A stretch of 64,000 bases of DNA from Liriodendron chinense. Lineage: Eukaryota; Streptophyta; Magnoliopsida; Magnoliales; Magnoliaceae. Positions 22,651-33,111 of the stretch are shown here, piece by piece; the stretch's first letter is position 1, and each line of letters opens with the position of its first letter. The position numbers were made by a program, and so were the translations under genes. Where the stretch lies: positions 3,906,001 through 3,970,000 of the forward strand of contig PVNU02001548.1 of NCBI GenBank assembly GCA_003013855.2. The letters run 5' to 3'. The notes under the pieces are model-generated. The model did not search any database and had not been told where the DNA came from. It saw nothing but the letters and a program-made list of their open reading frames with translations.

Positions 22651-23532
22651 ATGGATTCCATAGTCTCCAATAACACTTGGTGTTTGGTCGATCTTCCACC
22701 TGGTTCAAAGCCTATCGGATGTAAGCGGATTTTCAAGAGAAAGTTAAATCCTGATGGAACCATAAATAAGTTTAAAACTCGATTAGTGGCCAAAGGCTTT
22801 AGACAAAAAGAAGGTATCGATTTCTTCGATACATATGCTCCTGTTGCTCGTATATCTACCATTAGGACTTTAATTGCTCTTGCAGTAATTCACCGCCTAG
22901 TAATATATCAAATGGATGTTAAAATGACATTCTTAAATGATGATCTAGATGAGGAAATCTATATGGAACAACCTAAGGGATTTGTTCAACCTGAGCAAGA
23001 GAAGAAAGTGTGTAAACTGGTCAAATCTCTCTATGGGCTCAAGCAAGCTCCTAAGCAATGGCATGAGAAGTTTGACCTAGTAGTGCAATCTAATGATTTT
23101 ATAATAAACCAAGCAGATAAGTACATATATATCAAATGTCAAATCATTATCTGCTTATATGTAGATGATATGCTAATATTTGGACCAAATGTAGATTATG
23201 TTAAAGAAACTAAAAGGTTTCTAAGTACCAGCTTCGATATGAAGGATATGGGTAAAGCCGATGTAATACTAAGTATTAAGATTTATAATCTTAATGATGG
23301 AATAGCCTTGACACAATCTCATTACCTAGAGAAAGTGTTAAAGAAGTTTAATCACTATGATTATAAATCGATTTCAATCCCATTTGATCCAAGTATTAAA
23401 TTGGTTAAAAATCTTGGTAGATGTAAAGCACAGCAAGAATATGCTAGTATTATTGGGAGCTTAATGTATGCAGTGAATTGTACTAGACCCGATATAGCAT
23501 TCGGCAGTAGGAATATTAAGCAGGTATACTAG
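22651..23532 (+). pseudogene. pol: Copia reverse transcriptase
   Basis: Best preserved part of the Copia element, 293 open codons. The RVT_2 domain starts NTWCLVDLPPGSKPIGCKRIF and contains FDTYAPVARISTIR, QMDVKMTFLNDDLDEEIYM, QPKGF, LVKSLYGLKQAPKQWHEKF, the YVDDML catalytic motif at about 23158-23175, and GSLMYAVNCTRPDIAF. The usual VKTAFLNG is changed to VKMTFLND. The frame ends just before the RNase H part. Confidence 0.94.
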
Positions 23533-23893
23533 TAATCCAAGACGAGAACACTGGAATGTGATTTTCAGGGTTATGAGGTATCTAAAAGGAACTATAGACT
23601 ATGCACTGTATTATAAGTCATATCCTGCTGTACTTGAAGGGTACAGTAATGCAAGCTGGAATGCAGATAGTATAGAATCAAAATCTACAAGTGGTTAGAT
23701 ATTCACTCTTGGAGGAGGAGCAATATCATGGGCATCTAAGAAACAAACGTGCATATCTCACTCTACTATGAAAAGTGAGTTTATAGCACTTGGAACTGCT
23801 TGTAAAGAAGGAGAATGACTAAGATACCTATTAATGGAACTCCCATATTGGCTAAGACCTACTCCTGCCATATCTATCTTTTGTGATAATCAG
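23533..23893 (+). pseudogene. pol: Copia RNase H, truncated by LTR insertion
   Basis: A different frame from RT, with HWNVIFRVMRYLKGTIDY-like, WASKKQTCISHSTMKSEFIAL and IFCDNQ motifs (23550-23893). In-frame stops occur near 23697 and 23817. The domain ends abruptly at 23893, where the Del-type LTR begins, so the last quarter of RNase H and the Copia 3' LTR have been pushed elsewhere or lost. Confidence 0.85.
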
Positions 23894-26800
23894 TGTAACG
23901 ACCCGAGAAATTCTTGTCGTTTAAAAATTTTGTAATGATAGAAAATGAGGTTAAATGAATTAATTTTTCATTAATAAAAAAAAAGAAAACATGGACTAGT
24001 TAGTTAAAGCTCTCTTAAGCAAGAGGGAAGACTAGGGATCAAGTCTTATCACTTATAAGGATATAATTTTTATTTTTTGTTCTAAATACAAATTTTAAAA
24101 ATTCAAACTTATCTTATCTTATCTCAACTAATACCATTTTATCTCGACTAACTCCCTCTTTAAAAAGAGAGAAAAATGAGAGAAAAGAAAGGGAAAAAAT
24201 GAGAGAAAGAAGGACTAAATGAGGTATGCATTCATTTCCTTCTATTTCATTTAAGTAGGGCAGACCCAACCAATGAACGGGTCGGATGTCCGTCCATTCA
24301 TTGTATGGATCTAGGGACCCTATTTTAATCTCAACCCTTGAATGTAAAAACTTGATTGGTGGGAACCAATTAAGTGGGTCGGAATCAATCTGAATGTGCC
24401 ATAATGACTATAAGGCCAAAATATACATGGGCCACAAAATTCAGATCGATTGGACCTACAGATGGGCCACATCGATTATATAAATGATAGCCTTTAAAAT
24501 TCTTTTTGTTATTATTTTATTTAATTATTAAATTAATTGTGATAAATTTATATTATTCCAAAATTTTATTGGGCCCATAATGAGGTGGCCGACCCAATGG
24601 TCAGACCAGATCTCTAGTAGACCGGTTTTAATTTAAATAAAAAGGTTGCTGGACATCCAGCGTCAGAGACACTGGAACGTCTAGCATTGGAGGCAATTGA
24701 CGTTAATGCGGCAGCCCCCACTCGTGGAACCCACCTTGATGTATTTAGTACATCCACTCCATCTAATTGATTCTCCATCTAATTTTAGGACTGGTGTCCA
24801 AATTTGAACCCAAATGGAGGTTCTAGTGGGCCTCACTAGACGGATCAGTGACCACCGTTCAAACCATTCTAGGCCGCTGAAAGCCTTTGATTTTAATCCC
24901 TTCATAATAACAGATTTAGAGCCATGCATCTGTGAATCTATAACTGTCATTTCATGGTCCAAATGATCATCCATGTATATGAGTGATGGATGTCCATCTG
25001 AACCACGACCTAGAACTACTTGTGAAGTCCAAATAATTGTCCAGAGTAGAAACTAGAATGAGAGAACCAATGCCCTGGGACATTAAAATCATCCTAGGCC
25101 CACAAAAAGATAGAGTATGGCCTACTAAATTTCAAATCATGATCTGAACCGTCCTTCCAATCAAGAGCATTATTTTAAGACGCGGGGCAAAATATGAACC
25201 AGATATAATACTCTGGTGGGCCACACTAATAACATTAAATGTAACTTTTAAGATGCTTTAGGATGAGAGATATATATATCTTATGCCCTATTGGCTGTTT
25301 GTATAAAATTTTAGAATACCATCATCTTACTTCATCTAAACCGTTCACTTGATGGACTATCCTATTTTAACACATGAATTCAAAGATGAGGGAAAACCAT
25401 TGAATAAGTGGACCGCACTACATAGATCAAACCGGCCATTGGAATCATTTTGGTGTCATTTACGTGGTTACGATACATAAGGTGTTGGTTTAGAAAAGAC
25501 TTTTACACCATTATTGTTTTTATAATGTCTCTTGTATCATTAACTTTATAACCATAATCTTCATTATATTTATATTTATGACATTCTTCCATTAAAAGAC
25601 ACAAATCACATTGAATTTGTTTGTAATCGGTGGAGATTATGGATTATTTTATGACTAGGTTATGTACATAAATTGTTTGCAGGTAGTTATGTACATGGAT
25701 TGTTTTGTAAATAGTCATGTACCTAGACTACTTTACAGATAATTATTTTTATGGTCTATTTTACAGATAGTTATACTAAAGGTATGTTTTTGCGATTAAT
25801 CAAACTAATGACTGATGGTAAATAGTCGTCATAAGGATGTTCGTAAGAAATTATGAGTGTGAATTAGTTCGAATAATCAATATGGGAACACTCCCGAACT
25901 CAACATACCTTGAACAAATCATTAGACTATAAATGATTTCCTGAAACCATTAGAAACTTAATCCATTTTGAACTATCGTATTAGTTTAGATTGCTTTTAT
26001 TTCGTGGAATCGAGACTAACCATACATGAGTCATTTTGAGCTGTGGACCAACATTTGAGTTGTCGTAGACCAAACACAAAGTAATACCCACTTACAATAT
26101 CCAAATTAACATTCACAACCATACTATTTATATATTGATGTAGGAAACTTTTCTGCCTGTTCGTAGGACTATGCCAAACCTTATTTATGCACAAGGATTT
26201 GTTAGTAGGTTGAAGGTAGGGTAACTTTTGAATTTCGCATCACCCAATGAAAGGTGAGTACATCCTAACACATTTTCTAGTCATTTTAAATAAGTAGGTT
26301 GTGTGATGAATATAATATGTGATGTTGATTGATGCTCGTTTAAATATTATTCAAATAATTGCCAATTATAATAAATGTTATGAAATGTTGCCTCTCAAAA
26401 GGAGAGATGGAATGTATGGATGTGAATTGTTGCACGCATTCATGAGTTATTGTGCCTGGAGTTTGACTTTGGAAGACCGGTCGGTACTTAAGTACCCGGT
26501 TACCCAGGGACCATCCTGAAAGCCCACTAATATGTGGAAGTCCGCCCTACAAGGAAGGGGGAGCCAATTGATGGGATCCAATCGAAGCAAGTGGAAGACT
26601 GAATATATGCCCACTTGATGCATCATTTCATATTAAATTCATTCTTGTATTAATTATGTATTACATGTATTTGATGGCATGTGTTTATCCTGCTTAATTG
26701 AAATGCATGTGAACCGTATTGGGCTACTCACTGGACTTCTCGGCTAACAGAAGTAAATATATACAGATGGTACATATGATATACATGAGCAGAAACCTGA

Positions 26801-27119
26801 ATAAGTGGACGAACCACCAAGTATCTTAACGAATGAAGAAGTGGCTGCTACGAATCAAGACATTTAGATTATTTCTATCATTTTTTAGTTTTATTTTTGT
26901 TTGATGACATTATTAATAAGTCCCAAATGGGTGGACCATTAGTGTATGGATTGTATTTTTATTTAATTGTTGTCAAATGATAATTTGAATTTAGTACATA
27001 TATGATCCCATACTTCTATAATAGTTTGACTTTTGAATTAAGTGCTTTTGTGCATGAGTCATACACCATAGCATGGGCCTGAGGGTGTACACTCTGTGTC
27101 CAGATTTCAGGGTGTAACA
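23894..27119 (+). mobile_element. 5' LTR of a Del/Tekay-like Ty3/gypsy element
   Basis: 3226 bp from TGTAACGACCCGAG to TTTCAGGGTGTAACA, followed four bases later by a tRNA-Met primer site. The length and ends fit chromovirus Del/Tekay LTRs. It is inserted in the Copia RNase H; the flanking ATCAG (23889-23893) would be its target duplication, but the matching 3' LTR was not found. Contents include TATGTACAT-type short repeats (25660-25760) and one GACCGGTC motif (about 26475). Short open frames inside have no domain. Confidence 0.85.
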
Positions 27120-27122
27120 GAA

Positions 27123-27133
27123 TGGTATCAGAG
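27123..27133 (+). promoter_or_regulatory. Primer binding site, initiator tRNA-Met type
   Basis: TGGTATCAGAG, the standard initiator-Met primer site of Del/Tekay and many other plant LTR elements, immediately downstream of the LTR. Confidence 0.85.
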
Positions 27134-28230
27134 AAAGACTTTTTTTAAAAACCCAGTTGACTTGTAGGTTATGACCCCATTCTTATATATAAATGGTAGA
27201 CCTTTGAAAATTAGAAACCAAACTTAGGACATTCCCTAAATGATTGTGGTAAATGTGGAGAACTTAGAAATCAAAATTAGAAATCTTTATAAAAAAAGAA
27301 GAAGGTAAATTGAAATGCTTACTGCTCTTCTGGAGTTCAATATAAGCTCAAAGTGCTTTATTATTATTGATAATTGATTTATATTTCGTTTTATAACAAT
27401 TAGGTATTTTTAGATAATTTTATAACATAAAAATCCTACTGGACAGCAATGTTCAGCAGAATTATTGACGCTTGTAAAATTTATATCTATTAATATACAG
27501 CTCCGATCAGTATAATTTAAAGGCCTGATCGTAGCTGAGTAGGTTAGTTCAAATATAAAATTAGTCAAAAATATAAACCTATCAGTAACTATACAAATTT
27601 AGTAGATTTCTACAGACTAGTCATAAATGTCCCAAATATCGAACAAATTGTAATGTACGAATTTTATAAATTTTGTACTTCTTGGAAGAAGTTAAAATTT
27701 TATGAAGGTAAGTAGATCCATAAGATAATCTACGGATTTTCTTTTTTTGTAAAAATATATTCTATAAAGTAGTGGATCAGTATTAAAATTACCTTGAACA
27801 TTATTCTCCTGGACAGCAATGGACAGTAGAATTGGAGTTACTTATAAAAGTCGTATCTATTAAAGTACAGCTTCGATCTAGCTGGTTCAAAATCCTAATT
27901 GTAGCTGGACAAATCTAGTTTAGAGAAAAAATAGTTAAAAATTCAAAAACATCAGACACTGTACATATTTAACAAATTTGTGAAGACTAGTCAGAAAGTA
28001 ACTATTTCTGGACAGATTACACTGTGAGAATTTTGGAAAATTCTGTAATTAGAAGAAAAATGCAAATTTATACCCTCACAACAATATTCTTTCTTACTTG
28101 GTTAAATATAATAAACCCCTGTAGTTATTCCTTGATACTAAAATTCATTCCTCCTAAGTAATTATATTCTTTAAAAAAAAAAAACTCAAAAACCTTCACA
28201 ATCTTATTCTTTCAACCAGCATTGAGTGGA
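27134..28230 (+). other. Non-coding internal leader of the Del-like element with direct repeat
   Basis: AT-rich, no gag or pol. A diverged direct repeat with 370-bp period begins CTGGACAGCAAT at 27439 and 27809. Both copies continue through a TACAGCT-CGATC segment, a GACTAGTCA-AAA segment and a GAATTTT-AAATT segment. The expected gag is missing before unrelated repeats begin after about 28230. Confidence 0.6.
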
Positions 28231-29389
28231 TGTTTCAGAGTTACTTATTCAATGCAATTTGGTCTAGACCACCATTATTATTGAGAACTATCTGGACCAG
28301 AATACACCAGCAGGTGGTTAAAATTACTCAGATGTGGCCCATCTAAGATGTGGATCAACAATCAAGCAGCCCACATCATCGAAAAATGCATTACTTGGAT
28401 TACTCAGATGTCCCTATGATAAGAGGATCATTTTGCTAAATCAGATTACTCAAGGTTTTTCTTACAAAATCAGGATTACCTAGCACTTTTTCCATTTTGC
28501 TAATTCAGATTGCTCATTTAGCGATTTCACTGAGTCGATTTGAAACTTTGCTAACTCGATTCTGTCAAACTGAGTTGAGTCAAACCCTAACTCGGTCAGG
28601 CAAAGACTCGGTCAATCCCTTCATCCAACTATCATTTATGAAAGAAGGGTGCTTAGACCCACTAGTTGCTTGAATCCAACCAAGCACATGTACGGATGCA
28701 TGTCACATCAAGTCATGGTTTTGGTTATACGTTGCAGATAAGCTTTTGCGGCAACAACCATCTTTTTAGAGTTAGCATGATGGACACAAGATCAACGGTC
28801 CTTGTCAAGGGTTCTTTTCCTTCATTCTCACTCCCCTTGCATGGGTTGTTTTTAGATTTCCACTCAAAAGCAAGGGAGAAAACTGTCATATTTTTTGCTT
28901 TTATAGGAAGGGATTGACTTCCTCTCTTTGCTAATGAAGATTTGCTCAAATGCAACAAACATACAAATAGAAAGTGAAAAGATTGGAAATGGACTGCATC
29001 GATATTTAAAATTGGGTTGCTCTCCTGTGATAGTCCACCAGTACCATTTTGAAATTGGTGGTTCCTTCTTGCATGTGGCACTCATTTAGAGCTGTATGGA
29101 CCAACCCAATCATGAGAACTGTGGATGGGGCTTACATCTAAGTCTCATTGCCAAGAAAATCCTGACCATCCAATTGATGGATATCAAAATGGATGGATGG
29201 TTAAAGGTAAAAAGGAAGTGGTCCAAATTCCAAAGGAACAATACATGTTACTGTCATCTTCTAACCAATTGTTTCTTAATTACCGTCATAATGGAAAGGA
29301 AATTTGTCATTATTATGATTTTACCACCATCAATGGTGAGTTGTCCATAAAAAATCTTGAATCTAAAGTGCATTTTGGTGACAACTTGA
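28231..29389. other. Intergenic repeat DNA, no gene seen
   Basis: Contains short words shared with other intergenic parts. The part 28790-28960 (GTCAAGGGTTCTTTTCC, TTCATTCTCA, CTAATGAAGATTT) is homologous to 49790-49950, marking a dispersed non-coding element. Open frames here have no recognisable domain. Confidence 0.5.
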
Positions 29390-29520
29390 CAGGGGTGTCA
29401 ATGGGCCGGGCTGGGCATGAAAAATCAGAATTTTGAATAGGGACGGCCCTATGTCCTGGCCCGAAACAGTGTAAAATTAGGGCCAAGACCTATCCTAAAC
29501 CCGGCCCATTAACACTCCTA
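29390..29520. mobile_element. Small hAT-type MITE
   Basis: 131 bp with inverted ends CAGGGGTGTCAATGGGCCGGG and CCGGCCCATTAACACTCCTA. Flanks CAACTTGA (29382-29389) and TAATTTGA (29521-29528) fit a slightly diverged 8-bp target duplication, as expected for hAT. Confidence 0.7.
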
Positions 29521-29869
29521 TAATTTGACATTAAAATAATGTAAAAATGTTATCCTAATGATTTTTTTTTTCTTACCAACACACATCACATGAACACTCG
29601 AACCTATAATAGGCCATGGGTTTGGCCTCCTATCATTACGATTTTACTATCAATAAACTAAATATGGGAATCAACGGTTAAATGCAAGAGACTGAGTAAT
29701 TTGTAATCATTAACATTTCCTTTTTATTATTGTGATAATCATTTAAGGAAGGTTTGTTTCAAAGCAATCACTGTGAATTTGACATTTTTCAATAGTAATT
29801 GTTCATCTTAAAACACTATACCTTTCGGGTAGGTTGTGACTTGGAAAACGAGAAAGCCTTGTGGGTACT

Positions 29870-30910
29870 ACTATGATGCATGTGTTTTATCCATGTTGTC
29901 CATACACTTTGCCATATCATTTTAGGGCATGATCCAAAAAATGAGATAGATCCAAAGCTCAAGCACACCATAATAAGTATTGGGAATAATTACGCCCACC
30001 GTTTAAACCTACATAGGGCCCATTATGATGTTTATTTGAGATCAAACATGTTCATAAGGTCACACAAGCATGGATGAGAGAGAGAAAAAAAAAAAACAAC
30101 GGCTTAATCCAAAACTTCTATAGCCTCACACAGGTTTTCAATAGTATGCATTCAATTCCCACTATTTTTTATGGTGTGGTCCATGTTGGGGTAGTCTTCA
30201 AACTATGCACAGATTGGGTGTTCTGACCGGTCGGGCGACTAGTCGGACATCGTGACCCAGATGCATGTGGAGACCCCCTGGACAGATTTCATGTGCCCCA
30301 AACCGGTCGACCGACCGGTCTGCAGGGGGCTCTGGCCAGTCGGGCGACCGGCCGGTGGTGAGGCAGTAAACGTGAATTTCCCCTGGACTGTTTTGTATAT
30401 TGGCCGACCGGTTGGCTGTGCGCTTGGCTTTCTTGCGCAGCACACAGTAGTGCGTAAAATGTTGCTAATTTCGAATTATTACTTATATAAACAAGTTATA
30501 ATCATGGTTAGCTTGTATCCTAAGGTGTCTAAGGTTCCCTAATTGTATTAGGAAGAGGGGAGAGGTGTGTGTGAGAGAGAACTTCGGGTTTTCTCTGTTT
30601 TTCCTTGCTAGTGGGCTGTCAATCTCTGCAATCTTCTGATATTCATAGTGGATCGCTTTGTGCCGTGGTTTTTTACCCATTGAGGGGTTTTTCCACATAA
30701 ATTTGGAGTCTCTTATGGTGAATGTTTGTGTGTGATTGATTGCATCTTGTTTACTTGTTTGATTTCGCATTACTTCACGCGTTTGGCATTCCACTTCCGC
30801 TGCCAGTGTTCCCAACAGTCCACTTAAGATTGGATCTTCCTTATTTTTTTTTTGCTTATGCCCTAAAATAATATTAAAAAATGAATGGACGGCATGGATA
30901 TAACACATAC
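29870..30910. mobile_element. Hairpin MITE (CCATGATGTATG family) split by solo LTR
   Basis: The left arm (ATGATGCATGTGTTTTATCC, ATTTTAGGGCATGA) and right arm (GCCCTAAAATAAT, GACGGCATGGATATAACACAT) are inverted copies. The solo LTR at 30184-30817 sits in the right arm. Same family as 36117-36504, 36774-37192 and 45114-45590. Confidence 0.75.
30184..30817 (+). mobile_element. Solo LTR (same family as 19040-19674) with 5-bp target duplication
   Basis: 634 bp from TGTTGGGGTAGTC to AGTGTTCCCAACA, with perfect terminal inverted TGTTGGG/CCCAACA. Flanked by GTCCA at 30179-30183 and 30818-30822. GACCGGTCGGGCGAC-type palindromes fill 30225-30410. It shares the GTGGTTTTTTACC/GGGTTTTTCCAC block with the other copy. 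No coding remnants. Confidence 0.92.
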
Positions 30911-32083
30911 ATTATGGTGGTGCCTATGGAGTTTTGGCTTGGATGAGGTTGAGCTTGACACAAGTTTGGAGGTGGAATTCTTCCTTTGTTCCAAACAGGT
31001 GTGAAAATAAATGATTACCTATTTAGCTCTAAATCAGGGTAATTACTGCCAATCAAATACACCCTAAACAAACGGGCAAGTGTAACTTTTGTGTTATGCT
31101 CAAACCACAATTGGTTCATAGGTTTTAATGGTCTATATTGTGTTACAACTGTGCCATGTTTGCAATTTAAGAGCTACTATTATCATATAGAGAGCGAGAT
31201 CTAATCCCCCCCAAGGGCTGCCATCAAATGGGTACACGAAAGTGGTGAAGTTGTTTTGACTACTGAACCATGCCTATATGTTAAAGCCAATTGGATGATG
31301 GGCTGCCCCCTCTTCCCCTCCCTCTCCTTTCCCTAATATTCACGGGGGAGTCATCAAAGCCTTTCTAACTCGCCTGGCCAAGTCTATCAAGTGAAAACTA
31401 AATGAAAGATATCAAACTTATGGAATATTCACATGGGCCACAGCAGCAATGTGAATAATGTAAAATCACTCTTAAAGCCTCTAAATTATGTGGTGTAGCC
31501 TGCCTTATTTATATTCTACTCTACCTTTGTATCTTCACTTCAACTTGGTGAGTGAAATCCGATTAACGAGATTTGACGAAAGAAACATCAGATGGGCCCG
31601 CACACAAACCTACGGTTGGCATTTCATCCCCATTGTTTTCTGTGGTATGGCCTACCTGAGTCGTGGTTTGGATTGTATTTTTCACCCCTAGTCTAGAATC
31701 AGGGATAGAATCTGAAGTATGGAGTGGATGTTATATATACAATACGGTGGACCCCACAGAATTTGAGTGTTTTACGAGGGAGAGCGGATTAGCCGTTATG
31801 GGAAAAAGCGTTCATGATGATCTGTGGAGGGGCCCACCGTGATGTATCTGTTTATCCACGCCGTCCAACCCTTTTCTATGATCATTCTAAGGCTATAGAC
31901 CAAGAGTGAGGCAGATCCAACCGGAGATGACTCTTGCATTTAATGCTTTATGCATTTAATGTAACCAATTTTACTATTTAGTGTGGTCCACCTGACCGTT
32001 GGATCTGCCTCAGATGGTCCCCTCCACAGATCAGCATGGACGCTTTGCGTCCATACTGAGGAAAGACGCAAGCCGCTTCCGGT
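30911..32083. other. Intergenic DNA with partial hairpin repeats
   Basis: No gene seen. 31750-32060 is another foldback, with CTGTGGAGGGGCCCACCGTG against CCCTCCACAGATCAGCATGG and CAGATCCAACCG against CGTTGGATCTGCC. Confidence 0.5.
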
Positions 32084-32585
32084 GTTACCCTAACGACGTG
32101 GGGCCCATCTGGATGTATTTTTATATATCCATGCAGTCCATCTGTTTTTCCGTCTCATTTTAGAGGATGCAATCCCAAAACCGAAGAATATCCAAATATC
32201 AGGTGGACCATACCACTAGAAATTATGATGAATAGCCATTAAAACTTTTTGTGGGCCACAAAAGTTTTGGATCAAGCTGATCTTTCTATTTTTCTTTCAC
32301 CCAGATCTTTCTGACATTATCAACAGCTTGGATTTCAAATAAACATTAATAAACCCTTAAGATGGGCTCTTTGTAATTTTTAATGGTGGGCACTCGATCA
32401 TCACTGTTTCCAATGATGGTATAATCTACTTGTGATTTGGATCTGAATAATTTCTGAAACCCTATCCTCAAATGGGCTAGATAAACGGATGGACGACATG
32501 GATGTACAAAATATCATCCACGTGGACCATACGGCAGGGGTAATACCCACTAAGCTCTTCCCCTGGGTAACACGTAATTCGCTCC
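32084..32585. mobile_element. Foldback MITE with GTGTTACCC ends
   Basis: Ends GTGTTACCC (32084) and GGGTAACAC (32564-32572). The arms of about 200 bp are inverted, diverged copies (ATCCATGCAGTCCATCTG against CGGATGGACGACATGGAT). Related copies at 39574-40060 and 46812-47324. Confidence 0.75.
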
Positions 32586-32620
32586 CTTTACTAGCTATGT
32601 AAAAGAGCGTGTAAAACAGG

Positions 32621-33101
32621 CCTCACCCAAGACGGTGCGCGGGTTCGGCCCTTAACGTGGTGACTAGGTCGATTTATTTATTCTATATCTACACCGTCCG
32701 TCCGTTTTTCTATATCATGTTAAGGCATGAGCCAAAAAATTAATAATATACAAATCTCGTGTGGACCATATACTATAGGAAGCAGTGGTGATTGAATGAC
32801 CTACGATCAAAAACATCCTGAGTCCAATTGTAATGTTTCCGTAATGTTTATTTTCCATCAAACCCTTTGACAATGTCACGTAAACATGGATGAAAGAAAA
32901 AAGAGAAATATAGGCTTATACAAAACTTTCGTGGCCCAACAACCACAATTTTCTCCTATGTTATGGTCCGTTGAGAATTATATTTGCTTTATTTTTGGGC
33001 TCATTCCCTAAAATGGCCTATAAAACTAATGGACCATGTGGATATAGAATATATAAATAAATTTGTGTACCACAATAAGTATCATACGGTCTTGGGTGAG
33101 G
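32621..33101. mobile_element. Foldback MITE with CCTCACCCAAGACGG ends
   Basis: 481 bp. The left end CCTCACCCAAGACGG and right end CCGTCTTGGGTGAGG are near-perfect inverted repeats, and the arms pair along most of their length. A CTCACCCAAGACGG end also occurs at 40626. Confidence 0.75.
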
Positions 33102-33111
33102 CCGTGGTAGC

